A stretch of DNA of 35,632 bases from Gammaproteobacteria bacterium (lineage in GTDB: Bacteria > Pseudomonadota > Gammaproteobacteria > Ga0077536), in the NCBI GenBank assembly GCA_020851775.1, contig JADZCB010000343.1:1-35632 (forward strand), written 5' to 3'. The translations under genes and the position numbers were made by a program. This document shows, piece by piece, positions 1 through 9,185 of the stretch. Below the pieces are notes generated by a model, which was given only the letters and a program-made list of their open reading frames with translations, was not told the origin of the DNA and did no database searches. Numbering within the stretch: the first letter of the stretch is position 1; the number at the start of each line of letters is the position of its first letter.

Positions 1-809
1 ACTGCCCAATCGAGCCTGTGCATCAACCCGTAGAGCAGGCCGGCGCGATAGGCATCCCCGCATCCGGTCGGATCGACGATCCGCTTCGGCTTCGCGGCCG
101 GAATTTCGAGCGCGCCATGTGCGCGATGGATGATCGACCCTTCACCGCCGCGCGTGACGATCAGCGCGTCGACGTGCTGTGCGATTTCGGCCGGCGTCCA
201 GCCGGTGCGTTCCTGCATCAACTGCGCCTCGTAGTCGTTCACCGTGACCCACGTGGCATCCATGATGAAATGCTTCAGTTCTTCGCCGTCGAACATCGGC
301 ATGCCCTGCCCCGGATCGAAGACGAACGGGATATTGGCCGCCCGGAACTGACGTGCGTGCTCGAGCATGCCGTCGCGGCCGTCGGGTGCAACGATGCCGA
401 TGGTGACGCCGTCGGCATCATCGACCGCATTGACGTGGGAATGCTCCATCGCGCCGGGGTGGAAGGCGGTGATCTGGTTGTCGTCGAGATCGGTCGTGAT
501 GAACGCCTGCGCGGTCAGCGTGTCGTCGACGACCCTCACATGTCTGCGCTCGATGCGGTGACTATCCATCCATTCCGCGTACGGCGCGAAATCGCCGCCG
601 ACCGTGCCCATCGGCAGCGGCTGGCCGCCGAGCAGCTTCAGGTTGTACGCGATATTACCGGCACAGCCACCGAACTCCCGACGGAGTTTCGGCACGAGAA
701 AGGACACGTTCAGGATATGAATCTTGTCCGGCAGGATGTGATGCTTGAACCGGTCTTGGAAAACCATGATGTTGTCGAAAGCGAAAGAGCCGCAGATCAG
801 GGCCGCCAT
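1..809 (-). CDS. PfkB-family carbohydrate kinase / adenosine kinase-like (partial, runs off left edge)
   Basis: Minus strand from ATG at 809 reads MAALICGSFAFDNIMVFQDRFKHHILPDKIHILNVSFLVPKLRREFGGCAGNIAYNLKLLGG... and ends ...VDPTGCGDAYRAGLLYGLMHRLDWA at the edge. N-terminal GGxxxN and C-terminal DxTGxGD PfkB signatures. Not in the ORF track because it lacks a stop inside the window. Confidence 0.9.
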   Translation of the reverse strand, partial: MAALICGSFAFDNIMVFQDRFKHHILPDKIHILNVSFLVPKLRREFGGCAGNIAYNLKLLGGQPLPMGTVGGDFAPYAEWMDSHRIERRHVRVVDDTLTAQAFITTDLDDNQITAFHPGAMEHSHVNAVDDADGVTIGIVAPDGRDGMLEHARQFRAANIPFVFDPGQGMPMFDGEELKHFIMDATWVTVNDYEAQLMQERTGWTPAEIAQHVDALIVTRGGEGSIIHRAHGALEIPAAKPKRIVDPTGCGDAYRAGLLYGLMHRLDWA

Positions 810-920
810 GGCGTCATGTTCCGTCTGAAGTTGTGAAGGCGGTCATGGTGCCCCAGCCACGCCCGCCACGCCAGCCACAGCGGGTACCCGGCTGGTCAAG
901 CGCGCACGCGTTCAGGCACC

Positions 921-1580
921 ATGCGCCGCGTGAAACTGCCGTGGACGATGTTCGATGGCCGGGTGCTGATGGCGATGGGCGTGTACGCCGTCCTCGTCGG
1001 CAGCGAGCCGTTTGTCGAACGCTTGATCACACGCGTGTGTCATGACAATCCGCCCGCGCTGTGGCTGCTGGAACATCTCGGCATCCCGCTGCTGCGCGCA
1101 GCCTGCGTGGTGATCTTCGTCTGTCTGGCCTATCCGTCGCTGTTCGGACTGCGCGACGCCCCTGCGCTCTCGACACTCCTCAGCGCGCATGCGGGCGCCA
1201 TGAGCACGCTGCTCGGCATCGCCTTTCTGGTCGCCCTGCTCGCCCCCGTCGTGCCCGTGCTGTACCGCCATCCCGAACTGGTGCTGCCGCTGCAGGGCAT
1301 GCTCGCGACGGCTCTGATCTTCGACTGGCTGACGGAATGGCTGCACATGAGCTCGGTCTCACCGTGGCCGGGCCTGGATGTCATGCTGCTCGCATGTGCT
1401 GTCGCATGGACGATGCACTGGCTCGCGCACCGCCTCGGGCATCTGCTCGGCACCGCGGCCGACCGTGCGACCGGCCGCGCCGGTTACGACATGCTGGCCG
1501 TGCACATGATGACGATGGTCGCGCAACTGCCCGTGATCCTCATCTACGGCACCGGCCTCGCGGCGCGCATCGCGATTTGA
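921..1580 (+). CDS. hypothetical polytopic membrane protein
   Basis: 219-aa ORF with several hydrophobic segments; no family recognised. Confidence 0.6.
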   Translation: MRRVKLPWTMFDGRVLMAMGVYAVLVGSEPFVERLITRVCHDNPPALWLLEHLGIPLLRAACVVIFVCLAYPSLFGLRDAPALSTLLSAHAGAMSTLLGIAFLVALLAPVVPVLYRHPELVLPLQGMLATALIFDWLTEWLHMSSVSPWPGLDVMLLACAVAWTMHWLAHRLGHLLGTAADRATGRAGYDMLAVHMMTMVAQLPVILIYGTGLAARIAI

Positions 1581-1679
1581 GGCGCGCCGAGCTGCGGGAT
1601 CGTCTTGTGCCTGATCACGACCGAATCTGGATTCTCTTCCTCGGCCTAAATAGCCTGCGCGCTCAAAGAAATCTGGGGA

Positions 1680-1804
1680 GCCACAGAGAACACCGAGAAC
1701 ACAGAGGGGAAGAAGAATAGGGCTTTTCACGCTCGAGCATGTTGCCGAGGCCCGTGTAGCGAAGGCTTACTCTCTATTCCCCGGTGTTCTCGGTGTTCGG
1801 TGGC
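1680..1804. repeat. Imperfect inverted repeat built from a 9-bp period unit (CACMGAGAA)
   Basis: Left arm GCCACAGAGAACACCGAGAACACAGAGGGG; right arm is its near reverse complement (GCCACCGAACACCGAGAACACCGGGG). Exact 15-bp core GAACACCGAGAACAC at 1688-1702 and its complement at 1784-1798. Confidence 0.8.
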
Positions 1805-1840
1805 TGCATTCAGTGCGTTTGAACGGGCACGGGCGAGAGG

Positions 1841-4711
1841 CTACCGCTTGGAATTCTTCGCCCGCACCTTCGGTTTCGCCGGCGGCGCGAGCAACGGCGC
1901 GAGGAAGCGGCCGGTATAGGAGGCCGGGTTCGCGGCGAGGTCCTCCGGCGTACCGACGCCGACGATCGTGCCGCCGCCATCCCCCCCTTCGGGGCCGAGA
2001 TCGATCACCCAGTCCGCGGTCTTGATGACGTCGAGATTGTGCTCGATGACGACGATCGTGTTGCCGTGGTCACGCAGGCGGTGCAGCACCTTCAGCAATT
2101 GCTCAATGTCGTGGAAATGCAGGCCCGTCGTCGGCTCGTCGAGGATGTAGAGCGTCTTGCCGGTGTCACGTTTCGACAGTTCGCGCGCGAGCTTCACGCG
2201 CTGCGCTTCGCCGCCGGACAGCGTCGTCGCATTCTGCCCGAGTCGCACATAGGAAAGCCCGACATCCATCAGCGTCTGCAACTTCGGCGCGATCATCGGC
2301 ACGGCGGCGAAGAAGCCGTGTGCCTCCTCGACGGTCATCTCCAGCACTTCGCTGATGCTCCTGCCCTTGTAGCGGATTTCGAGCGTCTCGCGGTTGTAGC
2401 GCTTGCCCTTGCAGACGTCGCACGTCACGTAGACATCCGGCAGGAAGTGCATCTCGACCTTGATGACACCGTCCCCTTCGCAGGCTTCGCAGCGACCGCC
2501 CTTGACGTTGAAACTGAAGCGGCCGGGTTGGTAGCCGCGCGTGCGCGCCTCGGGTACTGCGGCGAACAAATCGCGGATCGGCGTGAAGAGCTGCGTATAG
2601 GTCGCCGGGTTCGAGCGCGGCGTGCGGCCGATCGGACTCTGATCGATGTCGACGACCTTGTCGAATGAGTCGAGACCCGCGACGCGCGTGAACGGTGCAG
2701 GCTCGAGACTCGCGCCGTTCAATTCACGCGCGGCGAGATGGTAGAGCGTGTCGTTGACGAGCGTCGACTTGCCCGAGCCCGACACGCCCGTCACGCAGAC
2801 CATCAGGCCGACCGGAATCTCGACGTCGATCCCGTGCAGATTGTTGCCGCAGGCACCGTAGATCCCGAGCAGCTTCGAGCGATCGACAGGTGTGCGCCGC
2901 GCCGGCACTTCGATCATGCGCCGGCGCGACAGGTACTGGCCGGTCAGCGATTCCGCGCAACGCGCGACGTCGTCCGGGCTGCCCTGCACGACGACGCAGC
3001 CGCCGTGCACACCCGCACCCGGCCCCATGTCGACGACGTGATCGGCGAGCCGGATCGCGTCTTCGTCGTGTTCGACGACGATCACGGTGTTGCCGAGATC
3101 CCGCAGATGTTGCAGCGTCTCGAGCAGCCGTGCGTTGTCGCGCTGATGCAGACCAATGGACGGTTCGTCGAGGATGTACATGACGCCGACGAGACCCGCA
3201 CCGATCTGACTCGCGAGCCGAATGCGCTGCGCCTCGCCGCCGGACAGCGTCTCGGCGCTGCGATCGAGCGTCAGGTAGTCAAGTCCGACATTGACGAGAA
3301 ACTGCAGTCGCAGGCGCACTTCCTTGACGATCTTCGCCGCGATCTCACCGCGCTGACCGGGCAGTTCGAGTTCGGCGAAAAAGCGCTGACAGACGCCGAT
3401 CGGCAGACGCGTGATCTCGGGCAGCGCACGGTCGGCGATGAAGACGTGACGCGCGGCCCGGTTCAGCCGCATGCCTTTGCACTCTGGACAGGGTCTGGTG
3501 CCGAGAAAGCGCGCCAGTTCCTCACGTACCGTCTGTGACTCGGTCTCGCGGTAACGCCGCTCCATGTTCGGCAACACACCCTCGAACGGGTGCCGGCGGG
3601 TGTAACTCCGGCCACCCGAGGTCAGATACGTGAACGCGATCTCCTCTTTGCCGCTGCCATGCAGAACGGCTTTCTGAATCGCGGGCGACAGCGCGTCGAA
3701 CGGCGTGTCGACCGCGAACCCGTAATGCTTCGCGAGCGCCTTGATCAGCTCGAAATAATAGGCGTTGCGACGGTCCCAGCCATGAATCGCGCCGGCCGGC
3801 AGGGACAGCGAGGGGCGGGTCAGCACGCGCTCGGGATCGAAGAACTGCATCACGCCGAGGCCGTCACACGTGCCACACGCACCGCTCGGATTGTTGAACG
3901 AGAACAATCGCGGTTCGAGTTCGTTGATGCTGTAACCGCAGCGCGGGCAGGCGAAACGCGATGAGAACAGCAATTCGGCGCGCGTCGGCTCGTCGATGAA
4001 CTGCGCCTTCGCGACGCCTTCGCCGAGCTTCAGCGCCGTCTCGAAGGACTCGGCGAGCCTGAGCTTCAGATCGCCCCCGATCTTGACGCGATCGACGACG
4101 ACGTCGATGTCGTGCTTGCGGTTGAGTTCGAGCTTCGGCGGATCGTCGAGCATGACGACGTTGCCGTCGACGACCGCGCGCAGATAGCCCTGGCGTGCGA
4201 GCTGCTCGAATACGCCCTGGTGCTCGCCCTTGCGGCTCTTGATCACGGGCGCGACGATCATCAGCCGCGTCCCGTCCGGCAATTCGAGCAATTGGTCGAC
4301 CATCTGCGAGATTGTCTGTGCTTCGAGCGGCTCGTCGTGATCCGGGCACCGCGGTTCGCCGACGCGCGCATACATCAGACGCAGGTAGTCGTAGATTTCG
4401 GTGATCGTGCCGACGGTCGAGCGCGGATTGTGCGAGGTCGATTTCTGCTCGATCGAGATCGCCGGCGACAGTCCTTCGATGTGGTCGATGTCCGGTTTTT
4501 CCATCATCGACAGGAACTGGCGCGCGTAGGCCGACAGGGATTCGACGTAACGGCGCTGGCCTTCGGCATAGATCGTGTCGAAGGCGAGCGAGGACTTGCC
4601 CGATCCCGACAGACCCGTGATGACGATCAGCCGGTCGCGTGGCAGATCGAGATCGATGTTCTTCAGGTTATGGGTTCGCGCTCCCCGCAGGTGGATGTGG
4701 TCCATCGGCAC
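1841..4711 (-). CDS. uvrA: Excinuclease ABC subunit A
   Basis: 956 aa; two ABC ATPase modules ([18 protein letters not shown]), LSGGEAQR signatures, zinc-binding CxxC motifs; full-length UvrA pattern. Confidence 0.98.
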   Translation of the reverse strand: MPMDHIHLRGARTHNLKNIDLDLPRDRLIVITGLSGSGKSSLAFDTIYAEGQRRYVESLSAYARQFLSMMEKPDIDHIEGLSPAISIEQKSTSHNPRSTVGTITEIYDYLRLMYARVGEPRCPDHDEPLEAQTISQMVDQLLELPDGTRLMIVAPVIKSRKGEHQGVFEQLARQGYLRAVVDGNVVMLDDPPKLELNRKHDIDVVVDRVKIGGDLKLRLAESFETALKLGEGVAKAQFIDEPTRAELLFSSRFACPRCGYSINELEPRLFSFNNPSGACGTCDGLGVMQFFDPERVLTRPSLSLPAGAIHGWDRRNAYYFELIKALAKHYGFAVDTPFDALSPAIQKAVLHGSGKEEIAFTYLTSGGRSYTRRHPFEGVLPNMERRYRETESQTVREELARFLGTRPCPECKGMRLNRAARHVFIADRALPEITRLPIGVCQRFFAELELPGQRGEIAAKIVKEVRLRLQFLVNVGLDYLTLDRSAETLSGGEAQRIRLASQIGAGLVGVMYILDEPSIGLHQRDNARLLETLQHLRDLGNTVIVVEHDEDAIRLADHVVDMGPGAGVHGGCVVVQGSPDDVARCAESLTGQYLSRRRMIEVPARRTPVDRSKLLGIYGACGNNLHGIDVEIPVGLMVCVTGVSGSGKSTLVNDTLYHLAARELNGASLEPAPFTRVAGLDSFDKVVDIDQSPIGRTPRSNPATYTQLFTPIRDLFAAVPEARTRGYQPGRFSFNVKGGRCEACEGDGVIKVEMHFLPDVYVTCDVCKGKRYNRETLEIRYKGRSISEVLEMTVEEAHGFFAAVPMIAPKLQTLMDVGLSYVRLGQNATTLSGGEAQRVKLARELSKRDTGKTLYILDEPTTGLHFHDIEQLLKVLHRLRDHGNTIVVIEHNLDVIKTADWVIDLGPEGGDGGGTIVGVGTPEDLAANPASYTGRFLAPLLAPPAKPKVRAKNSKR

Positions 4712-4812
4712 GCGGCTTCGTCTCGCTGGCTAGCCTGAGCGGCAAACGGGTAATATACGGGCATTCCAATCCGCCCGACAAAACCGTTTCCTCCGTGCCC
4801 ACGCCCGACCGC

Positions 4813-5982
4813 ATGACCCGCGACGAGGTGCGGACCGCCCTCGCGCTGTCCGCCGTTTTCTTCATGCGCATGATGGGCCTGTTCATGGTGCTGCCGGTGC
4901 TCGCGCTGTATGTCGAGCATCTCGAAGCGGCGACGCCGCTGTTGATCGGCTGCGCACTCGGTATCTACGGCCTGACCCAGGCGAGCCTGCAGATTCCGTT
5001 CGGCAAATGGTCCGATCGTGTAGGACGACGCCCGGTCATCACCGTCGGCCTCGTGGTTTTTTCGCTCGGCGGTCTCGTCGCTGCCGCGTCGAGCCATATC
5101 TATGCGGTGATTCTCGGCCGCGCGCTGCAGGGTGCCGGCGCGGTGTCCGGTGCGACGCTCGCGCTGGCCGCGGATCTGACGCGCCCGTCCCAGCGCACGA
5201 AGACGATGGCGATCATCGGGATCAGCATCGGTGCGGCCTTCACGACCGCGTTTCTGATCGGCCCGCTGATCGACGCCTGGTTCGGGCTGCGCGGCGTGTT
5301 CGTCGGCGGCGCCGTGCTCGGGCTCGCTGCGCTCGTCCTGCTATGGACGGTCGTCCCGACGCCGACCGGCAGCGCGGCGCCCACGGAGGTGCACGTCTCC
5401 GACGGTCGCGACACGACGCGCGAACTGCGCCACTTGCAGACCGGCGTGTTCTTTCTGCATCTGGTGCTGGCGGCGAGTTTCGTGTCGATTCCGGTGCTGC
5501 TGTCGCGCGATCTCGGGCTACCGTCGGACAGACATTTTCAGGTCTACCTGCCGGTGCTGCTGATTTCGGTGTTGTGCATCTGGCCGCTGTTGCGTTCGAG
5601 CCGCGAGCACATGGATCGGCGCCTCTTCGCGTTCGCGATCGCGTTGCTCGGTCTCGGCGAGGCGCTGCTGTGGGCCCTGCCGGCACGGCTTTACCCGATG
5701 GCCGTGGCGCTCACGATATTCTTCACCGGCTTCAACTATCTCGAGTCGCTGCTGCCGAGCTGGATCTCGCGCGCGGCACCGAACGCGCGGAAGGGCTCGG
5801 CGCTCGGTGCCTATGCGACAGGCCAGTTTCTCGGCACTTTCGTCGGCGGTCTCGTCGGTGGCGCGTTGGCCGGGTACGTCGGCACGCGTGGCGTTTTTGC
5901 CGCCGCCGCGCTGGTCTGTGGCGCGTGGCTCGCGTTCAGCCTGCGCCAGACGGCACTCCGATCGGACGCCGCCGCCGCTTGA
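4813..5982 (+). CDS. MFS transporter
   Basis: Track ORF starts at 4639, inside uvrA; likely start ATG 4813 or GTG 4795 in the same frame. MFS motif GKWSDRVGRRPVI; multiple TM segments. Confidence 0.9.
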   Translation: MTRDEVRTALALSAVFFMRMMGLFMVLPVLALYVEHLEAATPLLIGCALGIYGLTQASLQIPFGKWSDRVGRRPVITVGLVVFSLGGLVAAASSHIYAVILGRALQGAGAVSGATLALAADLTRPSQRTKTMAIIGISIGAAFTTAFLIGPLIDAWFGLRGVFVGGAVLGLAALVLLWTVVPTPTGSAAPTEVHVSDGRDTTRELRHLQTGVFFLHLVLAASFVSIPVLLSRDLGLPSDRHFQVYLPVLLISVLCIWPLLRSSREHMDRRLFAFAIALLGLGEALLWALPARLYPMAVALTIFFTGFNYLESLLPSWISRAAPNARKGSALGAYATGQFLGTFVGGLVGGALAGYVGTRGVFAAAALVCGAWLAFSLRQTALRSDAAAA

Positions 5983-6072
5983 GCCGCGTCTTCGCCCCGA
6001 CGCCGCCCGGGACGAGACGCGTTAGAATCGCGACATTCCAGAACCACCCTGCTCACTGACGGAGATTTCCCC

Positions 6073-6570
6073 ATGGCTCGCGGACTGAACAAGGTCATGC
6101 TGATCGGCAATCTGGGCGCGGACCCGGAAGTCCGGTACACCACCGGCAACAGCGCGGTCACCAACATCCGGCTCGCGACGGCCGAATCCTGGCGCGACAA
6201 GGAGTCCGGTGAACAACAGGAGCGTACCGAGTGGCACCGCGTGGTGTTCTTCGGCCGGCTCGCCGAAATCGCCGGCGAATATCTGAAGAAGGGCAGCCAG
6301 GTCTACGTCGAAGGTTCGATCCGCACTCGCAAATGGACGGACAAGGAAGGCCAGGAACGCTATACGACCGAAATCGTTGCCAATGAAATGCAGATGCTCG
6401 GCGGGCGGGGTGGCAGTGGCGGCGCTGCGCCCGACTTCGACGGCGGTGGCAGCAGCGGCGGCGCGCGCAGCGGCGGGCCGCGCGGCAGTGGCAGCGGTGG
6501 CGGCCGACCGGGTGGCGCGCGTGACCAGGCACCGCCGCCGGATGATTTCGACGACGACATCCCGTTTTAG
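6073..6570 (+). CDS. ssb: Single-stranded DNA-binding protein
   Basis: [25 protein letters not shown]-fold N-terminus, Gly-rich linker, acidic DDDIPF tail. Confidence 0.98.
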   Translation: MARGLNKVMLIGNLGADPEVRYTTGNSAVTNIRLATAESWRDKESGEQQERTEWHRVVFFGRLAEIAGEYLKKGSQVYVEGSIRTRKWTDKEGQERYTTEIVANEMQMLGGRGGSGGAAPDFDGGGSSGGARSGGPRGSGSGGGRPGGARDQAPPPDDFDDDIPF

Positions 6571-6587
6571 GGCCTACCGAGCGTAAT

Positions 6588-6622
6588 TCCGCTCCAGTGG
6601 AAGCTGAAGCGACTGGGCGACG
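6588..6622 (+). repeat. 35-nt hairpin element, copy 1
   Basis: TCCGC-T-CCAGT-(13-nt loop with AGCT)-ACTGG-GCG-ACG; same-length homologue at 32394-32428; begins 17 nt after the ssb stop. Confidence 0.6.
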
Positions 6623-6670
6623 GCGCCGGACGGCACATGGCGACACGCCCCGCGACACGAGGAGACCGAC

Positions 6671-7060
6671 GTGAGCATTCCAGTCGAACTGTCCGGCCTC
6701 GCAGACGCCATCGCGCAGTATCGGTTCGCGTACCTGATGACGACCAACGCGGCAGGCGCCCCGCACGCGGTCACGGTGTCACCCGTGCTGCAAGGAGGCG
6801 AACTCGTCGTGCACGGGACAGGCCGTCGCACGCGGGAGCATGCGTCGCAGCGTCCGGCCGTCGGCCTCGTCTGGCCGCCACGGTCGGCAACGGAGTATTC
6901 GTTGATCGTCGACGGCATCGCCTCCGTCGGCGACGACGGGCTGCGCATCACCCCGACGCGCGCGGTGCTGCATCGGCCGGGCCCCAGCCGGACCGATGCG
7001 CCCGGCCCTTGCACGTCCGACTGCGTCGAAGTCGACGTGGGAGCGCGGAAGCCAACATAG
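6671..7060 (+). CDS. Pyridoxamine 5'-phosphate oxidase-like FMN split-barrel family protein
   Basis: 129 aa; ...YRFAYLMTTNAAGAPHAVTVSPVLQGGELVVHG... typical split-barrel N-terminus; SD GAGGAG upstream. Confidence 0.7.
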   Translation: MSIPVELSGLADAIAQYRFAYLMTTNAAGAPHAVTVSPVLQGGELVVHGTGRRTREHASQRPAVGLVWPPRSATEYSLIVDGIASVGDDGLRITPTRAVLHRPGPSRTDAPGPCTSDCVEVDVGARKPT

Positions 7061-7069
7061 AACGGCCGC

Positions 7070-7093
7070 AGCGGCGATCGTGATGCCGCCGCT
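7070..7093. terminator. Candidate stem-loop between convergent genes
   Basis: AGCGGCG / CGCCGCT 7-bp stem with 10-nt loop at the convergent junction; no T-tract. Confidence 0.3.
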
Positions 7094-9105
7094 CAGGCCC
7101 GATAACGCGCCAGCTCGTTGCGCACCTTGTCGGCGAGATCGGCCAGTTCAGCCGCCGCCTGGGCAGTGGTCGACGATGCCCCGCGACTCTGTTCGGCCAT
7201 CAGCGCGATACGCTCGACCGCTTGCGCGATCGACTCGGCGGCGACTGCCTGCTCGCGGGTGGCGGCCGAAATTTCCCCGATCCGCTCCCGTGTGATGCCC
7301 GCCCCCGCCGTGATGGCGCCGAGATTCACGGTCACGCCCTGCGCGAGTTCCACACCGTCGTTCATCCGGGCGGTACTGTGCGACAGTACATCGACGGCCG
7401 AGCCGACGTCGCCCTGGATCTTCGTGATCACGCCCGCGATTTCGCCCGTTGCCGTGCTCGTGCGTTCGGCCAGCTTGCGCACTTCGTCGGCGACGACTGC
7501 GAAGCCGCGGCCTTGTTCGCCGGCACGCGCTGCCTCGATCGCGGCATTGAGCGCCAGCAGGTTCGTCTGCTCGGCAATGTCCTTGATCACGCCGATGATG
7601 GTACCGATCTCGTTCGAGCGCCGGGCGAGGCCGTGAATCATGCCGGCGGCCTGATCCAGAGCACCGGCAATCCGTTCCATCTCGGTCGACGTCTGCCGTG
7701 CGGACGCCTCGCCACACGTCGAAAGCTCGCTCGCGGCGACCGAACTCGCTTCCGCCTCGGCCGTGTTGTCCGCAACCTGACGGATACTCACCGCGATCTC
7801 CTCGACCGCTGCCGACGTCGCAATCGTGATCTCGTTCTGTTCGCTCGCGGCCGTCACCAGCGCGCTCGATGCGTGTGACAGCGTCGCCGCCGAATCGGCG
7901 ATGCGCCGGCCATTCTCGGAGGCGTCCCGGATCACGTCGCGGAACGAGCGCGTGATGCGGTTGAAGACGTCGACGACCTGGGCGAACTCGTCGCGCCCGG
8001 CCGGCTGTACTTCGACCGAAAGATCACCGGCGGCCACCTTCGCAGCCGCATCGTTCAACGCCTGCACACTGCCGCGAATCGAGCGGCACATGGCCGTGAA
8101 CAGGAATGCCATGGCGAGAAGCGTCGTCACCACGGCGGCAGCGAGCCCGCCGAGTTGCCGTTGCATGCGCGCGATACGCGCTTCCAGTGCGGCGTCGAGC
8201 CGCTCGATGGCCTGTTCCCACAATGCGTATCCCGCATCGACCGGTGCCGAGGCGCGGGTGAAGAAATCGGCACCAGTCATCGAGTAGGCGCTTTCCAGCA
8301 CCTCGTGTTGCACGAGTCCGCGTGTCCGTGCAATCGCATCATCGAGTTTTTTCGTCCCGGCGGTCAGCATCTCGGCCGTGGCGGGATCCGCTTTCCCGAT
8401 CTGCTTCAGGTTGCGCGCCAGCGTGCGCGCGAGCGAGCGCGCCTGCTGTTCGTGATATCCCATGCGCAGACGATCATCGTCGCTCGCGGCTTTCGCGCCG
8501 AGCAGGCCGGCGCCCCGACCGCGCATCGCGGCGAGATTCTCGATGCCCTGGGGAAGCTGGCTCACGGCAATGTCGGCGAGATAGTACAGATGCAGTTCGC
8601 GTTCGAGCACGAGCGCCGACCCGTCCGCCACTTCGACGATCAGCGCGACGAGTTCCTCGATCAGCGTGGTGTGTCGGGCAAAGCTCTGCGCACGTTCGAG
8701 ATCGGCCGCGTCGGCCGTCAGTGCCGTCAGATCCGCCTCGATGCCGGCCCAGCGCGGCGTGGTGCCGAAGATCGCACCATAGGTGATGTCGAGTGCATCG
8801 ACCGTCACCAGCATCCGCTGCAAGTCCGCCCGAACCGTCGCCAACCGCGGCTTCGCGTGTTCATCGCCGCCGAGGAGCGCATTCACCATGCCCCGGTGCC
8901 GTTGTGTGAGATCGAGCAGGCCGCGCAGTTCGCGCAAATAGCGCACCCCGTTGCGTTCGCCGGCGGCCGTGCGGATTTCGCGCTGGAGATCGAGCGTCGT
9001 CATGCCCGCGAACAGCAGCAGGGCCGTTGCAGCCGTCGCCCCCATCAGCAGGAACTTGGCGCGGAAGCCGATGCGGCTCAAGGAATTCTGGATGAGCGAC
9101 AGCAC
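7093..9105 (-). CDS. Methyl-accepting chemotaxis protein
   Basis: 670 aa; TM - large periplasmic domain - TM, HAMP, and hallmark [44 protein letters not shown]. Confidence 0.97.
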   Translation of the reverse strand: MLSLIQNSLSRIGFRAKFLLMGATAATALLLFAGMTTLDLQREIRTAAGERNGVRYLRELRGLLDLTQRHRGMVNALLGGDEHAKPRLATVRADLQRMLVTVDALDITYGAIFGTTPRWAGIEADLTALTADAADLERAQSFARHTTLIEELVALIVEVADGSALVLERELHLYYLADIAVSQLPQGIENLAAMRGRGAGLLGAKAASDDDRLRMGYHEQQARSLARTLARNLKQIGKADPATAEMLTAGTKKLDDAIARTRGLVQHEVLESAYSMTGADFFTRASAPVDAGYALWEQAIERLDAALEARIARMQRQLGGLAAAVVTTLLAMAFLFTAMCRSIRGSVQALNDAAAKVAAGDLSVEVQPAGRDEFAQVVDVFNRITRSFRDVIRDASENGRRIADSAATLSHASSALVTAASEQNEITIATSAAVEEIAVSIRQVADNTAEAEASSVAASELSTCGEASARQTSTEMERIAGALDQAAGMIHGLARRSNEIGTIIGVIKDIAEQTNLLALNAAIEAARAGEQGRGFAVVADEVRKLAERTSTATGEIAGVITKIQGDVGSAVDVLSHSTARMNDGVELAQGVTVNLGAITAGAGITRERIGEISAATREQAVAAESIAQAVERIALMAEQSRGASSTTAQAAAELADLADKVRNELARYRA

Positions 9106-9137
9106 GACAACCTCACGCGAACCGGGGATTATCGTTC

Positions 9138-9164
9138 ACATCGGCCGTCTGCATCGTTTCTTGA
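9138..9164 (-). promoter_or_regulatory. Putative sigma-28 (FliA) promoter of the MCP gene
   Basis: Minus strand TCAAGAAA-N11-GCCGATGT ending 33 nt before the MCP ATG; -10 matches 6/8 of GCCGATAA with the expected 11-nt spacer. Confidence 0.55.
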
Positions 9165-9185
9165 GTGAGCACGTGCAGCGTTTCC

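Noticed and set aside
4712-4795. Possible LexA box upstream of uvrA
   Set aside because: No CTGT-N8-ACAG-like palindrome seen in the uvrA/MFS divergent region; other LexA box types cannot be excluded.
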